From positions 3,933 to 67,932 of the forward strand of contig CAVIQY010000002.1 of NCBI GenBank assembly GCA_963645035.1: DNA of 64,000 bases, given 5' to 3'. Source of the stretch: Bulleidia sp963645035. GTDB lineage: Bacteria > Bacillota_I > Bacilli_A > Erysipelotrichales > Erysipelotrichaceae. The translations under genes and the position numbers were made by a program. Of this stretch, positions 6,668 through 16,868 are shown one piece after another. Each line of letters opens with the position of its first letter. Position 1 is the first letter of the stretch. The notes below the pieces were generated by a model that saw only the letters and a program-made list of their open reading frames with translations, searched no databases and was not told the DNA's origin.

Positions 6668-8476
6668 ATGGAAGCGATTAAAGAAAGAAAAGATAATGAT
6701 CCTAAGTATATGTGGGATCTAACACCATTATTTAAAAATGATGAAGAATGGGAAAATGAATTAAATGCATTTGATGAAAAAGTAAATGCATTAGTAGAAT
6801 TTCAAGGAAAATTAAAAGATGCTAGTACGATTCATGAATTCTTTACACAAGAAACAAGTGTAATGCGTACTTTTGAAGATTTATTCTGTTATGCATCATT
6901 AAGAAGAAGTGAAGATACAAGAGCGAAAGAAGCACAACAAATGTATTCTAAAGCAATGGGAAAATACGTTTATTTATTAAGTGCTCTTTCTTTTGCAGAA
7001 CCAGAAATATTAGCTTTATCTAAAGAAGAATTAGAAACAATCGCAAAAGATGAAGTGATGAAAGATTATGCATTCGCTTTTGAAAAATTGATGAGTCAAA
7101 AACCACATACTTTATCTTCTAGTGAAGAAAAGTTATTAGCTTCTTTTGGAGAAGTAATCAGTTCACCAGGACAAATTGCGGATAACTTACAAGATGCAGA
7201 TTTAGTTTTTGATAGCGTAAAAGATGGTGAAGGAAAAGAAGTAGAATTAACAGGCTCAAATTATATTGCTTTACAAAGTTCATCAGATAGAGAACTACGT
7301 AAGAATTCATTTAAGAGTTATTACAAGACATATAAACAACATATTAATACTTTTGCGGCTACATATAGTGCAAATGTAAAAGCTGCAGTAACAGAAGCGA
7401 GTGTTAGACATTATGATTCTTCTAGAGATATGTCATTATCACAAAATCATATTCCACTATCTGTTTATGATAACTTAATTGATACAGTACATAAATTTAT
7501 GCCATTAATGTATCGTTATGAAAAGCTAAGAAAAGAAATTTTAAACTTAGATGAACTTCATTACTATGATTTATATGCTCCTTTAGTAAAAGGAATTGAT
7601 AAGAAATATACTTATGAAGAAGCACAACAAATGGTTCTTGATGCGGTAAGTGTATTAGGCGAAAACTATACAAATGTAGTAAAGAGTGCATTTAAAGAAA
7701 GATGGATTGATGTATATCCAAATAAAGGTAAGAGTGGTGGAGCATATAGTAGTGGTACATATGATTCAAGACCATATATCATGACAAACTTTACCGGTAC
7801 TTTAGATAGTGTATCGACAATTGCACATGAAATGGGTCACTCACTACATACATGGCATTCAAATCAAAATCAACCTGCTCAATATGCTATGTATACATTG
7901 TTTGTTGCGGAAGTAGCTTCTACTGTAAATGAGAATCTATTAATTGAACAATTATTAAATAAGACTACAGATGATCCTGTCACAAGATTATCTTATTTAA
8001 ATCAATATCTAGAAGGATTTAAGGGTACTGTATATCGTCAAACTATGTTTGCTGAATTTGAAAAAGAAGCGCATGCAATGGCAGAAAGAGGAGAACCACT
8101 TGATCCAAGTAGCTTAAATGCATTATATGCTAGATTAATCAAAGAATACTTTGGTGATGAACTAGTAGTTGATGATGAAGTGCAATATGAATGGGCTCGT
8201 ATTCCTCATTTCTATCGTCCTTTCTATGTATATGTATATGCTACAGGTTATTCTACAGCAGTAGCTTTATCCGAAGGTATTCTTCATGAAGGTGATGCTG
8301 CGGTAAAACGTTACTTAGAATTCTTATCTATGGGTGGTAGTGCTTATCCACTAGATGAGCTAAAACATGCAGGTGTAGATTTAACTACTCCATTACCAAT
8401 AGAAACAGCATTAAAGAAATTTGAAAAAGTATTAATTGATGCGGAAGAAACATATAAAGCATTAAATAATAAATAG
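6668..8476 (+). CDS. pepF: Oligoendopeptidase F (M3B metallopeptidase)
   Basis: At 602 residues this is full length for PepF. The zinc motif HEMGH is at residues 387-391 inside STIAHEMGHSLHTWHS, followed by the third-ligand region AEVASTVNE. The C-terminal FYVYVYATGYS segment is also typical. PepF is a cytoplasmic enzyme that cuts oligopeptides of roughly 7-17 residues taken up or released in the cell. It is co-transcribed with the permease before it (one-base gap, AGAGGAGG ribosome site) and with the HAD gene after it (7 bases). Confidence 0.95.
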   Translation: MEAIKERKDNDPKYMWDLTPLFKNDEEWENELNAFDEKVNALVEFQGKLKDASTIHEFFTQETSVMRTFEDLFCYASLRRSEDTRAKEAQQMYSKAMGKYVYLLSALSFAEPEILALSKEELETIAKDEVMKDYAFAFEKLMSQKPHTLSSSEEKLLASFGEVISSPGQIADNLQDADLVFDSVKDGEGKEVELTGSNYIALQSSSDRELRKNSFKSYYKTYKQHINTFAATYSANVKAAVTEASVRHYDSSRDMSLSQNHIPLSVYDNLIDTVHKFMPLMYRYEKLRKEILNLDELHYYDLYAPLVKGIDKKYTYEEAQQMVLDAVSVLGENYTNVVKSAFKERWIDVYPNKGKSGGAYSSGTYDSRPYIMTNFTGTLDSVSTIAHEMGHSLHTWHSNQNQPAQYAMYTLFVAEVASTVNENLLIEQLLNKTTDDPVTRLSYLNQYLEGFKGTVYRQTMFAEFEKEAHAMAERGEPLDPSSLNALYARLIKEYFGDELVVDDEVQYEWARIPHFYRPFYVYVYATGYSTAVALSEGILHEGDAAVKRYLEFLSMGGSAYPLDELKHAGVDLTTPLPIETALKKFEKVLIDAEETYKALNNK

Positions 8477-8483
8477 GTGATTT

Positions 8484-9107
8484 ATGGCATACCAAAATTA
8501 TGTTTTTGATGCTGGAAAAGTTCTAATTGATTACGATATAGACAATGTAATTCGTCATTATACAAGTGATCCTAGTATCATTAGAGAAGTAGAATTAATT
8601 ACTTTTGAATCTGGTGAATGGATTCAACTTGATGCAGGTCTAATGAGTGAAGAAGAAGGCTTAGAAGAAATACTAAGACATGCTAGTAGTGATGAAGTAA
8701 GAGAGATTACAAAGAAATGTTTTTGGGATTGGCATAAATATAATATGCGTCCTAAAGAAGGTATGGCTGAGTTACTACAAGACTTAAAACAAAGAGGAAA
8801 GAAATTGTATGTTCTCTCTAATGCGAGTGTTCGTTTATTAGAATGTTATAAGGATTATTTACCTAGACCAGATTTATTTGATGGTGTCTTATTTTCAGCA
8901 ACAGTGAAATATATTAAACCACAACAAAAAATCTATGAGATATTCTTTGAACAGTTTTCTTTGAAACCAGAAGAATGTTACTTTGTGGATGATCGTAAAG
9001 GAAATATTGTTGGTTCTAGAGAAGCAGGTATGGAAGGATATGTTTTTGATGGTGATGTAGAAAAGCTAAAGAATTTCATCTATCAAAATGAAAATTGGCA
9101 AAAATAA
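8484..9107 (+). CDS. HAD-superfamily hydrolase (YihX-like)
   Basis: A 207-residue HAD subfamily IA protein. Motif I reads FDAGKVLIDYD; the usual DxD is replaced by DAG, as also seen in YihX-type sugar phosphatases (FDLGNV). Motif II is YVLSNAS, and motif IV is FVDDRKGNIVGSREAGM with a well-kept DD pair. Such enzymes dephosphorylate sugar phosphates or similar metabolites; the substrate is not evident. It is the last gene of the pepF operon, with AGGTGAT as ribosome site. Its 3' end carries the -35 box of the pheST promoter. Confidence 0.85.
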   Translation: MAYQNYVFDAGKVLIDYDIDNVIRHYTSDPSIIREVELITFESGEWIQLDAGLMSEEEGLEEILRHASSDEVREITKKCFWDWHKYNMRPKEGMAELLQDLKQRGKKLYVLSNASVRLLECYKDYLPRPDLFDGVLFSATVKYIKPQQKIYEIFFEQFSLKPEECYFVDDRKGNIVGSREAGMEGYVFDGDVEKLKNFIYQNENWQK

Positions 9108-9124
9108 TATATTTGTCGTATAAT
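9095..9124 (+). promoter_or_regulatory. Promoter of T-box-pheST
   Basis: TTGGCA (9095-9100) and TATAAT (9119-9124) are spaced 18 bp apart. The -35 element lies in the last codons of the HAD gene. Confidence 0.7.
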
Positions 9125-9130
9125 CACATT

Positions 9131-9350
9131 AAAGCGTTAAAAAAAGACTAGTAACTATCTAGAAGATCTAAGAGAGAAATACAGGTGCTGAAAGTATTTT
9201 GTTTGGAAGATAGTGAATTCACTTTTTGAGTGGGACTAATCCTCCCCGTAGTTCTTCGTTACAGACAAATTAAGTGCGTGTTTTTAACACGAAATAGGAT
9301 GGTACCGCGCGAGATGCGTTCCTGTATAGGGATGCATCTTTTATATTTTT
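9131..9350 (+). promoter_or_regulatory. T-box riboswitch, phenylalanine specifier
   Basis: The leader ends with the T-box sequence AGGATGGTACCGCG (9296-9309) and a terminator (AGATGC 9312-9317 with GCATCT 9334-9339, then T-rich to 9350). In stem I, GAATTCA contains the specifier TTC at 9218-9220 (Phe codon), which agrees with the downstream pheS. Uncharged tRNA-Phe should stabilise the antiterminator and raise pheST expression. Confidence 0.92.
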
Positions 9351-9362
9351 TAGGAGGAAAGT

Positions 9363-10400
9363 ATGGACGAGAAGATTGAACAAGTGCAAAAAGAAGCGAT
9401 TGAAGCGATTGAAAATGCCCAAAATATTGAAGAATTAAAAAATATTCGTATCCAATATCTTGGCAAAAAAGGTAGTATTCAAGCTTTAATGGCAATGATG
9501 AAAGACTTAAGTAAGGAAGAAAAACCTGCTTTTGGTCAAAAAGTAAATGTATGTAAAACAGCAGTTACAGAATGTTTAGAAGAAAAACAAGCTAAGTTAG
9601 AAGCTAGTGCATTATTAACGAAATTAGAAGAAGAAAAAATTGATATCACATTAGCTGGCGATAAGATGAGTGTAGGAACAGTTCATCCACTTCATTTAAT
9701 CCAACAAGAAATTGAAGATTTATTTGTTGGTATGGGTTATAAGATTGCGGAAGGACCAGAAGTAGAATTAGATCACTACAACTTTGAATTAGCAAATATT
9801 CCAAAGGATCACCCTGCAAGAGATATGCAAGATACATTTTACATTGATCCAAACACATTATTAAGAACACATACTACAGCAATGCAAATGAGAGAACTTG
9901 AAAAAGCAAAAGGACAAGTTCCTATTAAATTAATTTGCCCAGGTAAAGTATACAGACGTGACGATGATGATGCGACACATAGCCATCAATTTATGCAATG
10001 TGAAGGTTTAGTAGTTGGTGAAAATATCACTTTAGCTGATCTAAAAGGAACACTAGAATTCATGGCTAATGCAATGTTTGGTGAAGGTAGAACAGTTCGT
10101 TTTAGACCTAGTTATTTCCCATTTACAGAACCATCAGTAGAAGTAGATGTAAGTTGTCCATTCTGTAATGGTAAAGGTTGTAATGTATGTAAAGGATCAG
10201 GTTGGATTGAAATTCTAGGTGCAGGTATGGTACATCCTCATGTATTAGAAATGAATGGATTTGATTCTGAAAAATATACAGGATTTGCCTTTGGTGTAGG
10301 ACTAGAGAGAGTCGCAATGCTTAAGTATGGTATTGATGATATTCGTAATTTCTATACAAATGACAGTCGTTTCTTAAGTACATTCGATCGTTTTGATTAA
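9363..10400 (+). CDS. pheS: Phenylalanyl-tRNA synthetase, alpha subunit
   Basis: The 345-residue protein has an N-terminal coiled-coil tRNA-binding region (about 1-85) and a class II catalytic core. Core motifs include HPLHLIQQEIEDLFVGMGY, the motif 2 region VYRRDDDDATHSHQFMQCEG, and motif 3 GFAFGVGLERVAMLKYGI. Two CxxC pairs (CPFCNGKGCNVC) lie near residues 260-275. With PheT it forms the (alpha-beta)2 enzyme charging tRNA-Phe. It is controlled by the T-box upstream and separated from pheT by 17 bases with a GGGAGG ribosome site. Confidence 0.97.
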   Translation: MDEKIEQVQKEAIEAIENAQNIEELKNIRIQYLGKKGSIQALMAMMKDLSKEEKPAFGQKVNVCKTAVTECLEEKQAKLEASALLTKLEEEKIDITLAGDKMSVGTVHPLHLIQQEIEDLFVGMGYKIAEGPEVELDHYNFELANIPKDHPARDMQDTFYIDPNTLLRTHTTAMQMRELEKAKGQVPIKLICPGKVYRRDDDDATHSHQFMQCEGLVVGENITLADLKGTLEFMANAMFGEGRTVRFRPSYFPFTEPSVEVDVSCPFCNGKGCNVCKGSGWIEILGAGMVHPHVLEMNGFDSEKYTGFAFGVGLERVAMLKYGIDDIRNFYTNDSRFLSTFDRFD

Positions 10401-10417
10401 TTGGGAGGAAATATAAG

Positions 10418-12817
10418 ATGAAGTTAAGTTATAAATGGTTAAGTGAATATGTAGATTTACATGATATTACTCCCGAAGAGTTAGCGAATAAAATGACTAC
10501 TGCTGGACTTGAAGTGGAAGGAATTGAACCTGTAGCTCAAGGAACAGGACTAGTTATTGGTGAAGTATTAGAATGTACAAATCATCCAGATAGTGATCAT
10601 TTACATATTACACAAACTAGAATTGGTGATAAGCCTGAAGATGTATATCAAATTGTTTGTGGTGCGCCAAATTGCCGTAAAGGATTAAAAGTTATTGTTG
10701 CGACAAATGGTGCTGAATTACCTGGTGGTAAGATTGTTGCAAAACCTGTTCGGGGCCAAGAAAGTAATGGTATGTTATGTGCCTTATTTGAACTTGGCGT
10801 AGATAAACATTCTTTAACAGAAGCACAATTAAGTGGCATCGAAGAATTACCAGCAGACGCTCCAGTTGGAGAAACAAAAGTATTAGAGTATCTAGGCTTA
10901 GATGATACGATTCTTGATGTTTCTTTAACACCTAATAGAGCTGATTGCAGTGCAATGTGGAATATGGCTAAAGAAGTTGGTGCGATTTTACATCGTGAAG
11001 TAAAGTGGCCTAACTATGAAGGTAAGAGTGATGAAGGTAGTGCAACTGATTTTAAGATTAGCTTAGAAACAGAAAAATGTTCTACATATTATGGTAAGGT
11101 TGTAAAACATGTTAAGGTAGGACCTAGCCCTAAATGGATGGTAAATTACTTACATGCGGCAGGAATGAATTCTATTAATAACGTAGTAGATATTTCTAAC
11201 TTCGTTATGTTAGAAACAGGACAACCTCTTCATTATTACAATTATGCAAAATTACCTCATCATGAAATTACAGTAGTAGATGATCGTGAATTAAAGATTA
11301 CAGCATTAGATGGTGTAGAATTCCCTGTTCAAAAAGAAGATATCTTAATTACAACTGGTGGTGAAGCTACAGGTATCGCTGGTATTATGGGTGGCGAAGA
11401 AAGCATGATTGATGAAAGTACAGATAGTATTTTCATTGAAGCAGCACAATTTAATCCAGTTAATATTAGACGTACTTCTATTCGTTTAAATCTAATTACT
11501 GAAGCAGCACAAAGATTTACAAAGGGCATTGAACCTCTTGCGATGAAAAAAGCGATGGATCGTTCAATTCAATTATTAAAAGAATATGCTGAAGCAGATG
11601 GATTAGAAGAAACAGTTGTAGTTGGTAAAAATGATTACAAAGAAGTTACAGTTACAGAAACATTAACACATTGTAATAACTTATTAGGTACATCATTTAC
11701 AATGGAACAAGTTAAAGATGTTTTAGAATCATTAGATTTTAAACCAGAAGTTAATGGGGATGAAATTGTTTCTCATATTCCTTCATATCGTACAGATATT
11801 GAAAGAGCTGCAGATATTGATGAAGAAGTAATTCGTTTAATTGGATTTGATTCTTTAGGATCTACACTTCCTTATATGGCCGCAACAGTAGGTAAGTTAT
11901 CCCCAATTCAAAAGTTACGTAGAACAGTAACATCATTAATGAATGGCTTTAATTTAAGTGAGATTGTTACTTATACATTAGTAAATGATGAGTTTGTTAA
12001 TGATACATTCATGCCTGCAGGAGAGCCAATTGCTTTAGCTATGCCAATGAGTGAAGCGAGAAAATATATCCGTACAGGACTAATGAATAGTGTATTAGAA
12101 TGTGTTCAATATAATGAAGCACATCAAAATACAAATAATAACTTCTTTGAAATTTCTTGTGTATATGGAAAAGATGTTCAAGATGAAAGATTAGCAGTTG
12201 TATTAGATGGCAGTCTTGTAGATGATCCTCTACATAAACGTGAAACAAAAGGTGATTTCTATGCATTAAAGGGAATTTTAATGACAATGCTAAATAAATT
12301 AGGATTTACTTCATCTAGAATTCAAATCAAAGAAAACACAAAAGATGTAGAACATTTCCATCCATATCGTAGTGCTGAAATTTACTTAGATAAAAAACTA
12401 TTAGGTGTATTTGGTGAAGTTCATCCAGTATATGCGAAGAAATATGATTTAAAACATGTTGTATATGGTGAAATCTCTATCTATCCATTAGTTGAAGCGA
12501 AGAAGGGTAAATTACATTATTCTGCTTTAGATAAATATCCAAGTGTATCAAGAGATATTGCCTTAGTTATTGATCAAAGTACAAGTGCTGAAAAGATTCT
12601 AGATACAGTAAGAAGAGCAGGTAAGAAATTAGTGAAATCTCTAGAAATATTCGATGTATATGAAGGAGAACATGTAGAAAAAGGTAAGAAATCTATTGCC
12701 TTACATATTGTTTACCAAGCTAGTGATCATACATTAAATGAAGAAGAAATTACTACAGTTCATAACACAATATTAAGTGATTTAAATACAAAACTTAACG
12801 CTGAACTAAGAGCGTAA
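10418..12817 (+). CDS. pheT: Phenylalanyl-tRNA synthetase, beta subunit
   Basis: At 799 residues this is a full-length bacterial PheT. An N-terminal tRNA-binding (EMAP/CsaA-like) domain has IGEVLECTNHPDSDHLHITQ near 50-70. The B3/B4 editing region, B5 and the catalytic-like core follow, and the last 90 residues (LDKYPSVSRDIALVID..) form the ferredoxin-fold anticodon-binding domain. The editing module removes mischarged Tyr-tRNA-Phe. It pairs with PheS in one operon and is followed by a strong terminator. Confidence 0.97.
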   Translation: MKLSYKWLSEYVDLHDITPEELANKMTTAGLEVEGIEPVAQGTGLVIGEVLECTNHPDSDHLHITQTRIGDKPEDVYQIVCGAPNCRKGLKVIVATNGAELPGGKIVAKPVRGQESNGMLCALFELGVDKHSLTEAQLSGIEELPADAPVGETKVLEYLGLDDTILDVSLTPNRADCSAMWNMAKEVGAILHREVKWPNYEGKSDEGSATDFKISLETEKCSTYYGKVVKHVKVGPSPKWMVNYLHAAGMNSINNVVDISNFVMLETGQPLHYYNYAKLPHHEITVVDDRELKITALDGVEFPVQKEDILITTGGEATGIAGIMGGEESMIDESTDSIFIEAAQFNPVNIRRTSIRLNLITEAAQRFTKGIEPLAMKKAMDRSIQLLKEYAEADGLEETVVVGKNDYKEVTVTETLTHCNNLLGTSFTMEQVKDVLESLDFKPEVNGDEIVSHIPSYRTDIERAADIDEEVIRLIGFDSLGSTLPYMAATVGKLSPIQKLRRTVTSLMNGFNLSEIVTYTLVNDEFVNDTFMPAGEPIALAMPMSEARKYIRTGLMNSVLECVQYNEAHQNTNNNFFEISCVYGKDVQDERLAVVLDGSLVDDPLHKRETKGDFYALKGILMTMLNKLGFTSSRIQIKENTKDVEHFHPYRSAEIYLDKKLLGVFGEVHPVYAKKYDLKHVVYGEISIYPLVEAKKGKLHYSALDKYPSVSRDIALVIDQSTSAEKILDTVRRAGKKLVKSLEIFDVYEGEHVEKGKKSIALHIVYQASDHTLNEEEITTVHNTILSDLNTKLNAELRA

Positions 12818-12825
12818 AATGAAAA

Positions 12826-12858
12826 GATACTACTCAATCGAGTAGTATCCTTTTTTTT
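12826..12858. terminator. Bidirectional terminator between pheT and the GGDEF gene
   Basis: GATACTACTC (12826-12835) and GAGTAGTATC (12840-12849) form a perfect 10-bp stem with a 4-base loop. Eight T follow on the plus strand and an A/T-rich run on the minus strand, so it can serve both convergent genes. Confidence 0.85.
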
Positions 12859-12863
12859 GTACA

Positions 12864-14738
12864 TTATCTACTGGCATGACGCATTTGTTTATTTTGATAC
12901 ATTTTTTGATCAGCGATAATTCTTAGTTTTGATTCGTCATCTGTTTCAGTAGGATAAATCGCATATCCACAACTTGTACCAACATTTAATGTAATATCAT
13001 CAAATATATAAGGTTTTTCAATCATGTCATGAATACGAGTAATCACTTTTTCTGCAAATTCAACTGAAGATTGATTGAAGATGATTGTAAATTCATCACC
13101 ACCGATACGGAATACATAGTCATCACTTCTAGTACATTGTTGTAAACGCTTGGCAACTTCTTTTAATAGCTTATCACCAACATCGTGACCATATGTATCA
13201 TTGACATCTTTAAAATGATCTAAATCCAAATAGAATAGGGTAAATGCATGGTTTTCTAATGCTTTCTTATGAAGTGTTGTACTAAAGAATCTTTCATTAA
13301 ATAAACCAGTTAAACCATCACTATTCGCAAGATTTTCTAATTCATGTTGTTCACCAATATCTTGTCCAATTAACATGATTTTGGTGACTACACCATTTTC
13401 AAATTCTAGAGGAATGACATTCATCATTAAGAAGATATTTTCTGTTCGCTTTGCATATTCAATTTTTAAGATATCATTTGAAGATTTGATTACACTTTGA
13501 ATATGTTCTGTCTTTAATATGTCATAAATTTTTACATAATTTGGATCATTTAAGACAACATATCGCTTAGAAATATCATTAATTAAATCATCGTATTTAC
13601 CAGTTTTATCATATAGAGAATTAGACTCTTGCCCATAGTATTCATAGGTATCATTCTTTAAGTTTCCTACAGCATATCTTGTGACAATTTGTTTGAACCC
13701 TGTAAGTAAAGCTTCTTTCCATTCTGATTGAGAATATAAACGGTTATTTTCTAGTATTGTCTTTTGTAATTTATTTTCTTGAACATCGATTTTGGATTTT
13801 GTTTTTAAATGAATCATCCAAATAAATAAAGCTGATGCGAAAATCGTTAAAGCTAAGATAGATAATAGTGTAATTGCTTGTACTTGAATTAAAACGCCAT
13901 TTACACTATTAATATCTACCATCGCAATAATTGTCCAATCATCGATACCAACAGGAATAGAGATTAGATAATAGTCTTTTTTGTTATAAGAAACTTTAAT
14001 ACTCGCTTCTTCAAAGGATTGAATTTGTTGCTCGAAATATGCACTACTATGTTCTGTTTGAAAATAGAAATTATCATTCATATAAGAATAGAAATTAGGG
14101 ACGAAATCCGTAATTTCAGTCTTTTCTTCTAGTGCTAAAACAACATCTCCATTTGAATTAACAATATAACTATCACTTTTTCTTTTGGCATTAGATGCGT
14201 TAATTACATTTCTTACGGTGTCAGAATTATAACTAACCGCAATACCATTAAATGTGACGCCATTGTATGTGATTGGTTTATTTAAAGGTCTTGCAAAAAC
14301 AGTTTTACGTTGATTATTCGTAGACATATATGTTGAAATAACGGGTTTTTGTTCCTCATACATTTCATTAAAAATATTCACGATATTGTCAACGGTACCA
14401 TTTCTTGAAGAAGCAGTTAAAAAGTCTCCATTTTCATTAAATAAATAGAAATCACTAACTTCCCATGAGTCTTTATCATAGGCTAATTCTTTCCAGATAG
14501 ATATCGCTTCATCAGCATCATCAATTGTTTCTAAACGGTTATTCCAATCGGATAATAAATTCCAATTTCGCTGTACGAATTGTGTGAAAGTAGTATTAAT
14601 TTGTTCATATGTTGAAATTAAACTGTCTGTACCTTCAATATAGATTAGGTTTTGAATATATTTCTGGTAGGCAATAAAAGAAATAAGTTCAAAGAATATA
14701 AAGACGGTAACGATAAAATAAAACTTCTTTTTCTTCAT
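12864..14738 (-). CDS. Membrane-bound diguanylate cyclase (dCache-like sensor, GGDEF)
   Basis: Starting at the ATG at 14738, preceded by GTGGGAGG, the protein has 624 residues. A transmembrane helix near the N-terminus and one near residue 290-310 bracket an extracellular sensor of Cache/PDC character. A cytoplasmic PAS-like stretch (about 340-455) and a GGDEF domain follow. GGDEF is intact at 546-550 and the inhibitory I-site RxxD (RSDD) lies five residues before it, so c-di-GMP synthesis with product inhibition is expected. No EAL or HD-GYP partner is in the window. It lies directly downstream of two surface-protein genes on the same strand. Confidence 0.9.
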   Translation of the reverse strand: MKKKKFYFIVTVFIFFELISFIAYQKYIQNLIYIEGTDSLISTYEQINTTFTQFVQRNWNLLSDWNNRLETIDDADEAISIWKELAYDKDSWEVSDFYLFNENGDFLTASSRNGTVDNIVNIFNEMYEEQKPVISTYMSTNNQRKTVFARPLNKPITYNGVTFNGIAVSYNSDTVRNVINASNAKRKSDSYIVNSNGDVVLALEEKTEITDFVPNFYSYMNDNFYFQTEHSSAYFEQQIQSFEEASIKVSYNKKDYYLISIPVGIDDWTIIAMVDINSVNGVLIQVQAITLLSILALTIFASALFIWMIHLKTKSKIDVQENKLQKTILENNRLYSQSEWKEALLTGFKQIVTRYAVGNLKNDTYEYYGQESNSLYDKTGKYDDLINDISKRYVVLNDPNYVKIYDILKTEHIQSVIKSSNDILKIEYAKRTENIFLMMNVIPLEFENGVVTKIMLIGQDIGEQHELENLANSDGLTGLFNERFFSTTLHKKALENHAFTLFYLDLDHFKDVNDTYGHDVGDKLLKEVAKRLQQCTRSDDYVFRIGGDEFTIIFNQSSVEFAEKVITRIHDMIEKPYIFDDITLNVGTSCGYAIYPTETDDESKLRIIADQKMYQNKQMRHASR

Positions 14739-14758
14739 AATGCCTCCCACTTGCTAAA

Positions 14759-14787
14759 ATTTTACATAAATAATTCGGATTCACCAA
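14759..14787 (-). promoter_or_regulatory. Candidate promoter of the GGDEF gene
   Basis: On the minus strand TTGGTG (14787-14782) and TAAAAT (14764-14759) are spaced 17 bp apart, 20 bases before the chosen ATG. Confidence 0.5.
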
Positions 14788-14833
14788 GAAAAAAATCTAT
14801 AGAATTCTTATTGTTTTTAACAATGTTTTTTAC

Positions 14834-16840
14834 TTATGCTTGTTTATTCCTTTTCTTGTAGTAAGTTAGTCCACCAAATACAGCTAATAAGATAATAACC
14901 ACTAATGCAACTGTACTACTACCATTTCCAAAAATACTTCCTGTTTCGCTTACTTCTTCGTTAACTTCTTCATTTTGTACATTGCTATATACAGCTGTAA
15001 GTTCTAAATCATCAGTTAAGGAATCAGCTTTTAATGTTTCACCATCAACAGTGATATCTTCAGGAATGTTTTGCCATTCGACAAATGTTTTTCCTTCAAC
15101 ACTTGGTGCTTGTAATTCAAATGCATCCGTAGTATTAAATTCTAATATTTGTATGTCTAATACAGTTCCTTCTTCATTTACTAGATTTAGCGTTACAGTA
15201 TGAATTTCTTCAACAAGATCTTCGTTAGGCTCAGGTGAAGCAGTTTCTTCAGGTAACTCACTTTCTACAGTAGCTGTTATTTCAGCTTCTTCAGTTGTCT
15301 CTATTTTTTCTGCATCTTGAGTAGGATCACTAGTTATAGAAGGGGCAGTTTCTAATAATGCAGTATCTTGATTACTTGCTTCAGCGATGATTACATTATT
15401 TCCTTTTACAATAGATAGCGTTTTAGCACTATCATCATAAGATAGCCCATTTTCACCACGTTCGTTTCCATTCAACTTATATATTTTTCGAGAATCACTA
15501 GTTTGATTCTTTGCCATAACACGCTTACCAGTGATGACTAGGCCAATAGAACTAGATGAATCAGGTGCACTAAGAATATAAGCATCTGAAGCAACACCGG
15601 TTTGTAAATACAAATCTGCATCGACTTTATTGAATGAATCATAATTATTCTGGATGATAATTTTACCTTTTAAAGTAATATCATTCATTGAATCAACTTC
15701 TAATGCACCACTTTTTCCCGAAAGTGTCGTATTTTCTTCGATAGTAGTATTCTCAAGAGTAAATCCATCATTATTGACATAGATTGCACTACCAACATAG
15801 GCAGAGTTTCCTTTAAATAAACAATTCGATACAGTGATATTTTCTTGTTCAACGTCAATTGCACCACCTGTTTTGCCAACATTTTCGATAAATGAGATTC
15901 CTTGAATTAATCCTTTATTTTTCGTGAGTACACTTTGATTAATCATTATGGCACCACCATCGCCACCATTTAGATAGGTATTATAGCGAACATAGCCAGT
16001 GTTATTGCTAGAAATCAATTCAAAATCGGTTGTATCAAACCAAATTGTAGATTCATTATTGACCACATTATGATCAATGCAACTATTGTCTAATTTGATT
16101 GTTGTAAATGTTCCAGAAGAGTAGAATCCTGAACCGTTGCCATCAGTATAGTTATAAGAAATTTGCGAATCAATCATATCAATGGTTGCACTCTTATCAT
16201 CTACATAAATGCCAGCACCACCCTCTGTACTTTTGTTATAGCTGATTTGAGCTAGATTTGTCATTTTGAGTGTGTCACCATCACCATCCATATAGACGCC
16301 ACCACCATAACCATCTGTTCCCCATGAATCTTCAGCATAGTTACCAGAAATCGCAACACAATTTAGATTTAGTGTTGAACCTTCTTTCATGTGGATACCG
16401 CCACCACCATTGGTACTAGCACCACCAGTAATAAGTCCACCACTAGTTATCGTTACTTTTGTAGTTCCATCTTGAGAATAACCATTTACATTAAAGACAG
16501 TATTACTAGCTTTTGAACCGTTTAAATTTAGTGTCGCTCTTTTTTCAACTTTAATGACTTCACCATTTGTTTTAGCACTAGATAAGTTTCTTGAAATCTT
16601 ATGACCATTCATTTCTACCGTAGCACTTCTACCTTCAATTAATACTAAACGGCTAGATATGTTCCAATCGCATTGCATTACAATGGATACACCATTTTGT
16701 GCTGCACTCCATGCCGAATCGATGGAAGTATATGTTTTTGTGCCATCTTCACTAGTTGCGTAAATCGTTTCTGCTTTAGCACTTATTGGAAAAATGAATA
16801 AAATAACCGCAATGAAAATACAATATATATTTTTTCTCAT
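14834..16840 (-). CDS. Secreted, membrane-anchored right-handed beta-helix protein
   Basis: The 668-residue protein begins with a signal peptide (about 1-24, ending in SAKAET). Residues about 60-440 are short repeats rich in G, N, T and S (GGGIHMKEGSTLNLN, GGGVYMDGDGD), as in pectin-lyase-type parallel beta-helices. A Glu/Thr-rich linker, one InlB/Flg_new-like repeat (about 565-637, ending LTAVYS) and a C-terminal transmembrane helix with basic tail (KKRNKQA) follow. No LPXTG motif is visible, so anchoring is probably by the membrane. An adhesin or glycan-binding role is plausible, but no catalytic residues can be assigned. It is a close paralogue of the gene at 16869-19049. Confidence 0.8.
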   Translation of the reverse strand: MRKNIYCIFIAVILFIFPISAKAETIYATSEDGTKTYTSIDSAWSAAQNGVSIVMQCDWNISSRLVLIEGRSATVEMNGHKISRNLSSAKTNGEVIKVEKRATLNLNGSKASNTVFNVNGYSQDGTTKVTITSGGLITGGASTNGGGGIHMKEGSTLNLNCVAISGNYAEDSWGTDGYGGGVYMDGDGDTLKMTNLAQISYNKSTEGGAGIYVDDKSATIDMIDSQISYNYTDGNGSGFYSSGTFTTIKLDNSCIDHNVVNNESTIWFDTTDFELISSNNTGYVRYNTYLNGGDGGAIMINQSVLTKNKGLIQGISFIENVGKTGGAIDVEQENITVSNCLFKGNSAYVGSAIYVNNDGFTLENTTIEENTTLSGKSGALEVDSMNDITLKGKIIIQNNYDSFNKVDADLYLQTGVASDAYILSAPDSSSSIGLVITGKRVMAKNQTSDSRKIYKLNGNERGENGLSYDDSAKTLSIVKGNNVIIAEASNQDTALLETAPSITSDPTQDAEKIETTEEAEITATVESELPEETASPEPNEDLVEEIHTVTLNLVNEEGTVLDIQILEFNTTDAFELQAPSVEGKTFVEWQNIPEDITVDGETLKADSLTDDLELTAVYSNVQNEEVNEEVSETGSIFGNGSSTVALVVIILLAVFGGLTYYKKRNKQA

Positions 16841-16868
16841 GTAATCCCTCTATTTCTAATAAATTTGT

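Noticed and set aside
9259..9495. Minus-strand ORF over the T-box
   Set aside because: It runs through the riboswitch and the pheS start; the RNA element explains the sequence.
14652..14861. Plus-strand ORF of 69 codons between the GGDEF and beta-helix genes
   Set aside because: It overlaps the GGDEF start, its promoter and the end of the surface-protein gene, with no initiation signal.
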